DNA of 64,000 nucleotides, taken from NCBI RefSeq assembly GCF_041538045.1, contig NZ_JBGOSE010000001.1, positions 496,001 to 560,000 on the forward strand. The letters run 5' to 3'. Made by a program: the position numbers and the translations under genes. Below are positions 18,018 to 26,739 of the stretch, in pieces (the first letter of the stretch is position 1; every line of letters begins with the position of its first letter). The notes below the pieces were generated by a model. That model was given only the letters and a program-made list of their open reading frames with translations. It made no database searches and was not told where the DNA came from. Source of the stretch: Aliiglaciecola sp041538045 (lineage in GTDB: Bacteria; Pseudomonadota; Gammaproteobacteria; Enterobacterales; Alteromonadaceae).

Positions 18018-18770
18018 ATGAGCGCTAATCAAAAAGTCGCTTTGGTCACTGGTGCAGCCCAAGGACTCGGTTACGTAATTTGCGAGTCCCTCATCAAAGC
18101 GGGTTATTCGGTAGTAGTCAGCGACATAAACGAGTCAATGGTCACAGACGCCGCTAAACAACTTGATCCAAACGGCAAAGTGGCGGTGGCAACTAAACTT
18201 GATGTTATGAACAAACAAGATTTCATCGCTGGTTTAGCCTTCACCACTGAAACCTTCGGTCACTGTGACGTGTTAGTCAACAACGCAGCAATGACGCCAA
18301 CTACGGCTTTAATGGATATTAGCCCAGAAGAGTTTAGCCAAGTGCTGGATATTAATTTGCGCGGTAACTTTCTTGGTAGCCAGGTCTTTGGACAATATTT
18401 TGCTGACCAAGGTTTTGGACGAATTATTAATTTAGCGTCCCTTGCAGGCCAAATGGGCGGTACTGCATCTGGTGCTCATTATGCGGCATCGAAGGCGGGT
18501 ATTATCACCTTAACCAAAATCTTTGCCAGACAGTTTGCTGACCAAGGCGTTACGGTAAATGCAATAGCGCCAGGTCCAGTCGATATTCCATCTGTTAGAG
18601 AAAAAGTACCAGCAGATAAACTTGAACATATTATTAATAACATGATCCCCGTTAAGTCTATGAGCAACCCTGAATTTATTGGTTCTGTGGTAGTGATGAT
18701 GGCGGCCGAAGAAGCCAATACGGTCACCGGTGCTACTTGGGATATTAACGGCGGCATTTACATGCGTTAA
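18018..18770 (+). CDS. iacE: Short-chain dehydrogenase, IacE-like
   Basis: This is a 250-residue classical SDR with TGAAQGLGY as the cofactor loop, NNAAMTP as the NAG-like motif, Ser in INLASLAGQ and the catalytic YAASK. The C-terminal ATWDINGGIYMR matches the FabG-like subgroup. In characterised iac systems IacE works with IacA in the first oxidation steps towards a dioxindole-3-acetate type intermediate. AAGGAG lies upstream. Position between the dioxygenase beta subunit and the electron-transfer reductase agrees with the standard order. Confidence 0.87.
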   Translation: MSANQKVALVTGAAQGLGYVICESLIKAGYSVVVSDINESMVTDAAKQLDPNGKVAVATKLDVMNKQDFIAGLAFTTETFGHCDVLVNNAAMTPTTALMDISPEEFSQVLDINLRGNFLGSQVFGQYFADQGFGRIINLASLAGQMGGTASGAHYAASKAGIITLTKIFARQFADQGVTVNAIAPGPVDIPSVREKVPADKLEHIINNMIPVKSMSNPEFIGSVVVMMAAEEANTVTGATWDINGGIYMR

Positions 18771-18789
18771 GCATGATTAGGAGAACCTA

Positions 18790-19746
18790 GTGGATAATGA
18801 ATTAATCGACGTAGTTATAACTTCACGCACTGAACAAGGTGCGGGAATTGCTGTAATGGAACTGGCAAAGGCTAACGGCGAAGCCTTACCAGCATTTTCT
18901 GCTGGCGCTCACATTGATGTGTATTGCGGTGATGATTTAATCCGTCAATATTCTTTGTGTAATGATCCCGCATCGAGCGATGTGTACCGGATTGGCGTAT
19001 TAAACGATCCTAATTCTAGAGGCGGTTCAGCCAAGATCCATGCTGAATTTGCTGAGCAGCAACAGATTAAAATTAGTGCGCCACGGAATCATTTTCCGCT
19101 TAATTTAGACGCCCAAAAGACCATTCTTGCTGGCGGTGGAATAGGCATTACGCCAATGATCGCCATGGCGTATGAATTGTTAAAAGCTAACCAAGAATTT
19201 GAGTTGCATTATTGTACCCGTACCAAAGGGGCTGGTGCTTTTGAAGATGAGTTGGTTAGCGCTTTCGGTGACCGTGTATCTTTTCACTATGATGATCAAG
19301 ATAAATCCCAGCTATTCTCACCACAGGATACTTTCGGCTCTGCCCAAGCAGGCACACATATCTATGTCTGCGGTCCAACAGGTTTTATGGATTGGGTGAT
19401 AAATAGCGCCAAGGAATTGAATTATCCCACCGAGCAAGTTCATTTTGAATACTTTAGTGCAGATGTTGATACATCCGGTGATAGCTTTGAAGTTTACTGT
19501 GAGAAAAGTGATATCACAGTGACAGTGGGTAGTGAAGATACCATTGCTAAAGCTTTACGAAAAGTTGGTGTGAAAGTGAGCATGTCTTGCGAAGAAGGGG
19601 TTTGTGGCACTTGCATAACCGATGTGATTGAAGGCATTCCTGATCACCGTGATCATTTTTTAACGGATGAAGAAAAAGAAGACAATGACCAAATCGCACT
19701 ATGTTGTTCTCGCGCTAAATGTGAAAGGTTAGTTATTGATATTTAA
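18790..19746 (+). CDS. iacF: Oxygenase reductase (FMN/NAD/plant-type 2Fe-2S), IacF-like
   Basis: The protein is 318 residues in the phthalate-dioxygenase-reductase order. A flavin-binding beta-barrel with RQYSLCNDP comes first, followed by a nucleotide domain with LAGGGIGITPMIAMA and YVCGPTGFM. A C-terminal plant-type ferredoxin has cysteines in MSCEEGVCGTC and a fourth in IALCC. It passes electrons from NAD(P)H to the IacCD Rieske centre. The start is GTG 18790, set by AGGAGA at 18779-18784. Confidence 0.88.
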   Translation: MDNELIDVVITSRTEQGAGIAVMELAKANGEALPAFSAGAHIDVYCGDDLIRQYSLCNDPASSDVYRIGVLNDPNSRGGSAKIHAEFAEQQQIKISAPRNHFPLNLDAQKTILAGGGIGITPMIAMAYELLKANQEFELHYCTRTKGAGAFEDELVSAFGDRVSFHYDDQDKSQLFSPQDTFGSAQAGTHIYVCGPTGFMDWVINSAKELNYPTEQVHFEYFSADVDTSGDSFEVYCEKSDITVTVGSEDTIAKALRKVGVKVSMSCEEGVCGTCITDVIEGIPDHRDHFLTDEEKEDNDQIALCCSRAKCERLVIDI

Positions 19747-19844
19747 AGTATTATAGAGATTTTTGACGTTTTCAACTAGCCAAGCTAGGGCACTTTGGGA
19801 AAGCGTCTATTAAGGTGAATGCGTCAGCAAAAACGGAGTCAATT

Positions 19845-20036
19845 ATGCCAATAGTGAATGTAAATATGATGGAAGGTCGCTCAGTGGAACAAAAAGAAGC
19901 GTTAATCAAAGCGGTGGCAGAAGCGGTAATGGATTCCATCGGTGCACCGGAAGAAAATATTCGGGTGATCATTAGCGAATATTCAAAGACACATTGGGGT
20001 ATAGGAACGTTACCGGCACATAAAGCAGGTCGCTAA
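19845..20036 (+). CDS. 4-oxalocrotonate tautomerase-like protein
   Basis: This 63-residue protein belongs to the tautomerase superfamily. After Met removal it begins with Pro1 (MPIVNVNMMEGR), the catalytic base, and it has EENIRVIISEY in the usual place. ATG 19845 follows GGAGT, so upstream GTG starts are disfavoured. 4-OT family members ketonise enols made after catechol meta-cleavage. None of the classical iac genes encodes one, so its place between iacF and iacG is a local addition. It may process a catechol-derived or ring-opened intermediate. Confidence 0.82.
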   Translation: MPIVNVNMMEGRSVEQKEALIKAVAEAVMDSIGAPEENIRVIISEYSKTHWGIGTLPAHKAGR

Positions 20037-20083
20037 CCACTTTTTAGAATATATAGCTAGAAGCAAACGTTAGGATAAAAACT

Positions 20084-21016
20084 ATGACAACGACTAAGTT
20101 TGATAAACGAGATTTTAGAACCGCATTAGGGCAATTTCCTACTGGGGTAACCGTAATTACCACTGTTGATGATAATGGGGCTCCAATAGGTTGTACAGCT
20201 AGCAGTTTTAACAGTGTGTCTATCGATCCGGCACTTGTTTTGTGGAGCATTGATAAAGGTGCTTTCAGTAAATCTATATTTGCAAACGCAGAATACTTTG
20301 CCATCAATGTGTTAAGTGAAAATCAGGTTGAAACTTCAAATAAATTTGCCGGCAGAGGAGAAGATAAATTTAAAGATGTATCCTTTACCGAAGGCCTAGG
20401 TGGTGCACCATTATTGGAAGGCTGTGGCGCACAGTTTGAGTGTAAAACCTGGAATGTTTACGAAGGTGGAGATCACCTGATTATTGTTGGTGAAGTGCTT
20501 AAATACAATCACGATGACTCGCTTACACCTTTAGCTTTCTCACGCGGTAGTTACGCCATTACATCCACTCACCCAAGTGGCAATGTTCAGAAAAATCAAG
20601 CAGAAACGGGTAATGAATTTTTAGATAACTATCTGTTATATCTACTGAATTCTGCTATTTCTAAATATCGTCAAGACTTATACCCGAAACTAATTGATGG
20701 TTGTGATGTGACTCCAGAGCAATGGCGAGTCGTCACTATTCTTTCAAATACACCTGTGCATACCTTAAAGACCCTGTCTATTTTGGCCATGCAACCATTG
20801 GAAGATCTAAGTGAATCCGTGGACTCTCTTAAGGATAAAGGGGCGCTAGCCAATGTCGACGATAAACTCGTTCTGACTGATTCAGGTATGGCGTTACAGA
20901 AATCTTTATTAGCGGTTGCTGCCCAGCATGAAGAACTAATGTTGGGTAATTTAAAACCAGAGCAAACGGAAGTACTCAAAACGGCCCTAAAGAGCATTAT
21001 TGAGATAGATAATTAA
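20084..21016 (+). CDS. iacG: Flavin reductase with C-terminal MarR-like domain, IacG-like
   Basis: The protein has 310 residues in two parts. Residues about 5-165 are a flavin reductase domain with LGQFPTGVTVITTVD, ASSFNSVSIDPALVLWSI and YFAINVL. Residues about 170-310 look like a MarR-type winged helix, with VTPEQWRVVTILSN, a putative recognition helix and a wing ending LVLTDSGMAL. The same layout is known in the C1 reductase of Acinetobacter p-hydroxyphenylacetate hydroxylase, where the MarR-like part senses substrate. It should supply reduced flavin to IacA. The gene closes the iac run and is followed by a hairpin. Confidence 0.84.
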   Translation: MTTTKFDKRDFRTALGQFPTGVTVITTVDDNGAPIGCTASSFNSVSIDPALVLWSIDKGAFSKSIFANAEYFAINVLSENQVETSNKFAGRGEDKFKDVSFTEGLGGAPLLEGCGAQFECKTWNVYEGGDHLIIVGEVLKYNHDDSLTPLAFSRGSYAITSTHPSGNVQKNQAETGNEFLDNYLLYLLNSAISKYRQDLYPKLIDGCDVTPEQWRVVTILSNTPVHTLKTLSILAMQPLEDLSESVDSLKDKGALANVDDKLVLTDSGMALQKSLLAVAAQHEELMLGNLKPEQTEVLKTALKSIIEIDN

Positions 21017-21027
21017 AACGGCGGGAA

Positions 21028-21048
21028 AAGGTGATGTTCAATCACCTT
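21028..21048 (+). terminator. Hairpin after iacG
   Basis: AAGGTGAT and ATCACCTT form a perfect eight-base stem with a five-base loop 11 bases after the iacG stop. The following sequence is only moderately T-rich, so readthrough into the transporter gene is possible. Confidence 0.45.
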
Positions 21049-21141
21049 CTCAATTTAGTTAGTAGACGAATAAAATTTTGACGAGCAAACGATTCTATAT
21101 ATTTAATAGCTTTACATAAGAATAAAAAAGAGAAAGTAAAT

Positions 21142-22395
21142 ATGAAAGAAAAATCTAGCTCGTTTTTTAGTGTGTTAGGGCCAGGTATTTTATATGCGGC
21201 CGCAGCTGTCGGTGTTTCTCATCTTGTCCAGTCAACGCGGGCAGGGGCGGATTATGGCCTAGGGCTCACTTTCATTATAATTTTAGCTTGTTTGGTTAAA
21301 TATCCAGCTTTACGTTTTGGTGGTGAATTTGCCGCATCAACGGGTAAAAATTTGATTTCCAGTTATCGAACGGCTGGCTCCTTTATCTTCGCAATCTATG
21401 CTTTCGCAGAAATTTTCAGTATGGTTTTTGTGGTGGGCGCCATAGCCCTTTTCACTTTAGGCTTATTCCAAGCGGCCTTTGATTTTTCAATCAATCCAGT
21501 TTTGGGTGTGAGTGCACTGTTGTCGGTGATCGCTTTATTTTTGTGTAGCGGTCATTACATCTTATTGGAACGCTTAACTAAATACGTCGTTTCCTGTTTT
21601 ACCGTACTGATTGTTATCACTGTGGTCTTGGTTGCTGGAAAAATGGAATGGTCTCCTGCGGTTTTCACTATCCCTGCTATAGATTCCTCCGTCATTCTTT
21701 ATGTTGTTGCTTTGATTGGTTTTATGCCGTCACCAACCGATGGTTCCGTGACCCAATCCCTTTGGACTTGCGCACGGGCAGAAGATACCGGTAAATTGCC
21801 AACGCCTCGCGAAGCGCGCCTAGATTTTAACGTGGGTTATGTAATGAGTGTGTGTTTGGCACTTTGCTTTTTGGTGTTAGGTACGGGCTTGATGAACAAC
21901 ACCGGAGTGGCTATTGAAGTCAGTAACTCGGGCTTTTCAAGACAATTGATGGCGCTGTTTACCCAAACCATTGGTCCTTGGAGCTTTCCATTAATTGCGA
22001 CTATTGCGATTTTCGTGATGTTCTCAACCCTGTTCGCAGTGGTCGATGGTATGACTAGGGTGTTGGTTGGAATTCTTGATAGCGGGATTAACCGTCCAGA
22101 GTTAAAACTAAGCTCTAAGAAAAACTATAACATCGCCATGATCTTGCTATGTATTGCGGCAATTCTGATTTTGGCCACCATGCTTGAATCCTTTGCTACT
22201 TTTATCGATATTACTTCGGTCATCGTCTTTGTGATCAGCCCTATTTTGGCCTATTTAAACCATCGCGCCATGTGGAGCGAACAAGTTCCTGAAGCATTAC
22301 GGCCCAGCCAATTTATGAAAGTGTGGAGTCTTTGTGGGGTATTTATATTAACCACCTTTACGCTTATCTATTTTTATTATCGCTTATTTACCTAA
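21142..22395 (+). CDS. Nramp-related inner-membrane transporter with atypical TM1/TM6 motifs
   Basis: This 417-residue protein has about 11 membrane helices. TM1 and the following loop (GPGILYAAAAVGVSHLVQ, STRAGADYG) and TM6 (ALIGFMPSPTDGS) align with the unwound metal-binding helices of Nramp manganese/iron transporters. The canonical DPGN and MPH metal ligands are replaced by other residues. It therefore belongs to an Nramp-like branch with unknown cargo. It lies 125 bases after iacG, in the same direction. Iron supply for the Rieske enzyme or a different solute are both possible. Confidence 0.7.
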   Translation: MKEKSSSFFSVLGPGILYAAAAVGVSHLVQSTRAGADYGLGLTFIIILACLVKYPALRFGGEFAASTGKNLISSYRTAGSFIFAIYAFAEIFSMVFVVGAIALFTLGLFQAAFDFSINPVLGVSALLSVIALFLCSGHYILLERLTKYVVSCFTVLIVITVVLVAGKMEWSPAVFTIPAIDSSVILYVVALIGFMPSPTDGSVTQSLWTCARAEDTGKLPTPREARLDFNVGYVMSVCLALCFLVLGTGLMNNTGVAIEVSNSGFSRQLMALFTQTIGPWSFPLIATIAIFVMFSTLFAVVDGMTRVLVGILDSGINRPELKLSSKKNYNIAMILLCIAAILILATMLESFATFIDITSVIVFVISPILAYLNHRAMWSEQVPEALRPSQFMKVWSLCGVFILTTFTLIYFYYRLFT

Positions 22396-22413
22396 CCTTG
22401 TGCTGTGAATTTT

Positions 22414-22453
22414 AGTCCCTTTGTTGTGCTCATTTACCTCAACAAAGGAGACT
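22414..22453 (+). terminator. Hairpin between Nramp-like and ALS-like genes
   Basis: CCTTTGTTG (22418-22426) pairs perfectly with CAACAAAGG (22440-22448), extended by AGTC/GACT with one bulge. It probably ends the Nramp-like transcript, so the next gene likely has its own promoter. Confidence 0.5.
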
Positions 22454-22580
22454 GAAATACTCTGAAAAAGAGCGATAAAAGCGATAAAAAGTTAAATACA
22501 AACAATGGGTATTAATCCATTTTAGTTGTCTCTTTGAGATGCATTATAAGACCATTAACAGCAACGGAATTTAATAGACT

Positions 22581-24212
22581 ATGACACAGATCACTTGCTC
22601 AGACGCCATTATCCAATATTTGATAAAAAATGGTGTGGATACCATTTTTGGTATCCCTGGCGCCCAAACTTATGCTTTTTTTGATGCCCTAAGTCGATAT
22701 CAAGACAAAATTAAACTTGTTGTAACTCGTCATGAGCAAGGTGCTGGTTATATGGCTTACGGCTATGCTAAATCCACTGGCAAAGTTGGGGTTTACTGTG
22801 TGGTTCCAGGTCCTGGAGTACTAAACTCCACCGCCGCGCTTTGTACCGCCCACAATACCCCAGTTTTATGTATTACCGGTGAAGTGCCCAGTGAGTTTGT
22901 TGGTATAGGCCATGGCATGTTGCATGAACTGGATGACCAACTGGGTATTTTGAAAGTGCTTACCAAAAGCGCCGCCCGCATTAATCATTCAGTTGATGCG
23001 CCCGCCATTATGTCTAATGCTTTCACCCAATTAACCTCTGGCCGCCAAAGACCCGTGGCAATCGAAGTGCCGATGGATATCTTTGGCCAAAAAGCGACTG
23101 TAGATCTGGATTTTCCAGCCATACCTAGCCCAGCTTATGAACCCAATGGGAATAAAATCCAAGCTGCGGTAGAGATGATCCGTAAGGCAAAAAATCCAAT
23201 GATTATGGTCGGTAGTGGTGCCGTTGATGCAAAAAATGAAATTCTGCAATTAGCTAAATTATTGCAAGCCCCAGTGGTGTCTTTTCGAGGTGGTAGAGGC
23301 ATTGTGAGTGATGATTCTCCTTACGGATTCAACTGTGCAGCGGGTTATAAACTGTATCCCGAGGTTGATGTAATGATCGGGATTGGTTCAAGAATGGAAT
23401 TACCGGCATTTCGCTGGCAAAACGGTGTGGCTAAATGTGAACTTGTGCGTATCGATATTGATCCCACCCAGTTAACACGACTGCGCGGCGATGTGTCCAT
23501 TGTTGCAGACGCAACTTTAGCCACACAGGCACTGTTAACTGAATTAGAAAAAGACGCGACACCACGCCCTAGTAAAGAAGCCTATTTTAACGAAATCAAA
23601 GCACAAAGCTGGCAAGAAATTCAAAAAGTACAGCCGCAGATGACTTACCTCAACATCATTCGCGATGTTATGCCTAGAGACGGCTATATTGTTGAAGAGA
23701 TTTCTCAAGTTGGCTTTACGTCTTGGTTAGGATTTCCAGTGTACGAACCTCGTCACCTAGTGACCTGTGGCTACCAAGGTAACCTTGGCCATGGGATCCA
23801 AACGGGATTAGGAGTGAAAGTGGCAAACCCCGATAAAGTGGTAATGTCGATTGCCGGAGACGGCGGTTTCATGTTCGGTGTGCAGGAGTTGGCAACGGCG
23901 GTGCAATTTAAAATTGGATTGATTATTTTATTGTTCAATAACAATGCCTACGGCAACGTCAGACGAGATCAGATTAATTTCTTCAATGGCAATGTGGTGG
24001 GGTCAGAGTTAACCAACCCTGATTTTGTTAAGTTGGTTGAAAGTTTTGGTGCCAAGGCGTATCAATCTAATTCACCAGTGCACTTCAAAGAACTGCTCGA
24101 ACAAGCAATAGTCGACTCCAAAGAAGGTCCAGTGGTCATAGAGATCCCTTGCGAACGAGGTAGCGAAACCTCAGTTTGGGAATTTTTAATGCCAGCGGGA
24201 TACGGTAATTAA
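22581..24212 (+). CDS. Acetolactate-synthase-like thiamine diphosphate enzyme
   Basis: This 543-residue ThDP enzyme has the catalytic Glu in VTRHEQGAGYMAYGYAKSTG (about 51), a central FAD/Rossmann-like domain (AKNPMIMVGSGAVD) and the ThDP-Mg motif from GDGGFMFGVQEL to NNNAYG. It groups with acetohydroxyacid synthase large subunits, but no small regulatory subunit is adjacent. An IlvB-like carboligase or a 2-oxoacid decarboxylase are both possible. Its nearness to the iac genes may be incidental. A clear terminator follows. Confidence 0.75.
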   Translation: MTQITCSDAIIQYLIKNGVDTIFGIPGAQTYAFFDALSRYQDKIKLVVTRHEQGAGYMAYGYAKSTGKVGVYCVVPGPGVLNSTAALCTAHNTPVLCITGEVPSEFVGIGHGMLHELDDQLGILKVLTKSAARINHSVDAPAIMSNAFTQLTSGRQRPVAIEVPMDIFGQKATVDLDFPAIPSPAYEPNGNKIQAAVEMIRKAKNPMIMVGSGAVDAKNEILQLAKLLQAPVVSFRGGRGIVSDDSPYGFNCAAGYKLYPEVDVMIGIGSRMELPAFRWQNGVAKCELVRIDIDPTQLTRLRGDVSIVADATLATQALLTELEKDATPRPSKEAYFNEIKAQSWQEIQKVQPQMTYLNIIRDVMPRDGYIVEEISQVGFTSWLGFPVYEPRHLVTCGYQGNLGHGIQTGLGVKVANPDKVVMSIAGDGGFMFGVQELATAVQFKIGLIILLFNNNAYGNVRRDQINFFNGNVVGSELTNPDFVKLVESFGAKAYQSNSPVHFKELLEQAIVDSKEGPVVIEIPCERGSETSVWEFLMPAGYGN

Positions 24213-24266
24213 GGTTTTAAAGTTAATTAATCGTTTCTAATTAGCAAACGGTTTTTTTACTTGCCG

Positions 24267-24302
24267 GGCAGTTAGTTACTCCGAAGCTAGCTGCCTTTTT
24301 TA
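24267..24302 (+). terminator. Rho-independent terminator after ALS-like gene
   Basis: GGCAGTTAG pairs with CTAGCTGCC with one G-T wobble and is followed by a run of six Ts. It is 54 bases after the stop codon. Confidence 0.75.
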
Positions 24303-24347
24303 TATTCGCTCAATCAACTAAGCGCTACCAAGGGTATGACACAGTGA

Positions 24348-24373
24348 CTGGCAACCCTAAGTTGGGTTGCCAG
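24348..24373. terminator. Perfect hairpin downstream of frmB
   Basis: CTGGCAACCC and GGGTTGCCAG form a perfect ten-base stem with a six-base loop between the converging ALS-like and frmB genes. No long T-run flanks it on the frmB side, so its role as terminator is likely but not certain. Confidence 0.45.
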
Positions 24374-24454
24374 AATATAAAAACTTGGATTATTCTGGCG
24401 TGTGCCAAGTAGTATTTTGGCTACCTAATACAAAAAGTAGAGTAGTTGGAGTAA

Positions 24455-25294
24455 CTACTGATTCAAATAGCGGTGGTGAAAACGCAGATGGGTTTCTATG
24501 AGGCTCGCAATAAAATAGTAGCTATGATCGTAGCCCTCGTGGATTTGTAAATCAAGAGGATAGTTACTCACCTTAGCAGCACTTACTAACATTTCAGGCT
24601 TTAACTGCTCAAGTAAAAAATCATCTGCACCACCTTGATCTACTTTTGCAGGAACCAACTGGACAGCTTTTCTCATTAACTCACTGGCATCATAATTTTG
24701 CCATAGAGTTTTATCTTTGCCCAAATAAGCGGTAAAGGCTTTTTCTCCCCAAGGCGTTTTTATCGGGTTGCAAATAGGACTAAATGCAGACACTGAACTA
24801 TAGCGGGTTGGGTTTAACATGGCGATGCAAAGCGCGCCATGACCACCCATTGAATGACCGCTAATGGCGCGTTTTTCTGACACTGGAAAGGTATCTTCAA
24901 TCAGCTTGGGGAGTTCATTAACCACATAATCATACATTTGATAATGATTATCCCACGGCGCTTGTGTTGCATTGACGTAAAAACCTGCACCTTGTCCTAA
25001 ATCGTAACCTTTATCATCGGCTACATTTTCTCCACGAGGGCTGGTATCTGGTGCGACAATTGCGATACCTAATTCGGCAGCGATACGCTGCGCCCCGGCT
25101 TTTTGCATGAAATTTTCATCGCTGCAGGTGAGTCCAGATAGCCAATACAATACAGGTACTTTTTGCCCCGTTAGAACCTGAGGTGGTAAATAGATAGCAA
25201 ATCGCATACTGCAATTTAGGGTAAGTGATCGGTGGCTATATTGTTTGTGCCAACCACCAAAACTTTTGTTGGCACTTAAATTTTCAATGCTCAT
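24455..25294 (-). CDS. frmB: S-formylglutathione hydrolase
   Basis: This 279-residue esterase-D family alpha/beta hydrolase releases formate and glutathione from S-formylglutathione. The nucleophile elbow is SGHSMGGHGALC (Ser near 149), preceded by LSGLTCSDENFMQKAGAQ. The His of the triad lies in EGYDHSYYFI and the Asp in QGGADDFL. It follows frmA by 54 bases on the same strand, forming the cytoplasmic glutathione-dependent formaldehyde detoxification pair. Confidence 0.93.
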   Translation of the reverse strand: MSIENLSANKSFGGWHKQYSHRSLTLNCSMRFAIYLPPQVLTGQKVPVLYWLSGLTCSDENFMQKAGAQRIAAELGIAIVAPDTSPRGENVADDKGYDLGQGAGFYVNATQAPWDNHYQMYDYVVNELPKLIEDTFPVSEKRAISGHSMGGHGALCIAMLNPTRYSSVSAFSPICNPIKTPWGEKAFTAYLGKDKTLWQNYDASELMRKAVQLVPAKVDQGGADDFLLEQLKPEMLVSAAKVSNYPLDLQIHEGYDHSYYFIASLIETHLRFHHRYLNQ

Positions 25295-25348
25295 TGCTAT
25301 ACCTTATGTTTGACCAGACGCTACGTGGGTAGGGGATTACGTGCATTC

Positions 25349-26479
25349 TTATTTGTCGAAATGAATGACGGTTCGAATACTTTTTCCCGAATGCATTAAG
25401 TCGAATGCATCATTTACGTCTTCAAGTGGCATAGTGTGAGTGATAAAGTCCCTTAATTTAAATTCACCGGCTAAATAGCGTTCTACATAATCAGGTAATT
25501 CAGTGCGCCCTTTAACGCCACCAAAAGCTGAACCTCGCCATACTCGGCCGGTTACCAGTTGGAACGGACGAGTTGAGATCTCTTGTCCAGCACCCGCTAC
25601 ACCAATGACCACAGACTCCCCCCAACCTTTGTGACAACACTCTAACGCAGAGCGCATTAGATCCACATTTCCAACACATTCAAATGAATAATCGACACCA
25701 CCATCGGTTAGCTCGACAATGATATCTTGAATGGGTTTATCGTAGTCTTTGGGGTTAATACACTCTGTTGCACCTAGTTTTTTTGCGAGTTCAAATTTAC
25801 TTTCGTTGATATCAATGGCAATAATACGACTTGCTTTTGCCATAGTAGCGCCAATCACCGCAGATAAACCAATACCGCCAAGACCAAAGATGGCAACGCT
25901 TGCGCCTTCTTCAACTTTAGCTGTATTCATGACTGCACCCATGCCCGTTGTTACTCCGCAACCCAATAAGCAAACTTCATCTAGTGGTGCGGATTTGTTG
26001 ACTTTGGCTAGGGATATTTCCGGCAATACTGTGTATTCCGAAAATGTAGAGCAACCCATGTAATGGAAAATAGGTTTGCCATCTTTGTAAAAACGAGTGG
26101 TGCCATCGGGCATCAAACCTTTACCTTGGGTTTCACGGATCTTTTGGCACAGGTTAGTTTTTCCCGAAAGGCAGAATTTACATTCACCACACTCTGGTGT
26201 GTATAGTGGTATTACATGGTCGCCCACCTCTACACTAGCGACACCTTCGCCGACTTGTTCAACAATACCACCGCCTTCATGACCTAAAATAGCGGGGAAA
26301 ATGCCTTCGGGATCATCTCCAGATAAAGTAAATGCATCCGTATGACAGACGCCTGAGGCGATAATTTTGATAAGCACTTCACCTTTGCGAGGTAGCATTA
26401 CATCCACTTCTTCAATGGACAAAGGTTGATTGGCAGCCCAAGCAATGGCGGCTTTTGATTTAATAAATCTATCTGACAT
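25349..26479 (-). CDS. frmA: Class III alcohol dehydrogenase / S-(hydroxymethyl)glutathione dehydrogenase
   Basis: The protein is 376 residues, the class III length. It shows the catalytic zinc region GVCHTDAFTLSG and GHEGGGIVEQVGEG, the four-Cys structural zinc lobe CGECKFCLSGKTNLC, CGVTTGMGAV and the NAD fold GLGGIGLSAVIGA. It oxidises S-hydroxymethylglutathione to S-formylglutathione. The ATG at 26479 is preferred over an upstream GTG (26491), which overlaps the probable ribosome site. A divergent lysR gene suggests local control. Confidence 0.93.
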   Translation of the reverse strand: MSDRFIKSKAAIAWAANQPLSIEEVDVMLPRKGEVLIKIIASGVCHTDAFTLSGDDPEGIFPAILGHEGGGIVEQVGEGVASVEVGDHVIPLYTPECGECKFCLSGKTNLCQKIRETQGKGLMPDGTTRFYKDGKPIFHYMGCSTFSEYTVLPEISLAKVNKSAPLDEVCLLGCGVTTGMGAVMNTAKVEEGASVAIFGLGGIGLSAVIGATMAKASRIIAIDINESKFELAKKLGATECINPKDYDKPIQDIIVELTDGGVDYSFECVGNVDLMRSALECCHKGWGESVVIGVAGAGQEISTRPFQLVTGRVWRGSAFGGVKGRTELPDYVERYLAGEFKLRDFITHTMPLEDVNDAFDLMHSGKSIRTVIHFDK

Positions 26480-26739
26480 ATTTTTTCTCACTTTGAAGTT
26501 GCTACGAATCTATCCGCAATACAGTTTTTTAGCGCTGTTTACCTTGATCATTGATAACACCTCAAACACCCTGAACTACTTGTAATTTGTGCTTTTGGTA
26601 GGTGTTACAAATCTATGTTAACGACATTCTGCATCATGATATTTCACTGCATGGGAATGTAATGGAAGCATTATAGTTGTTTCCAAAAAGATGATAATAT
26701 GCGTATTTATTAAATCACTTTTACGAAATGGTAATAATT

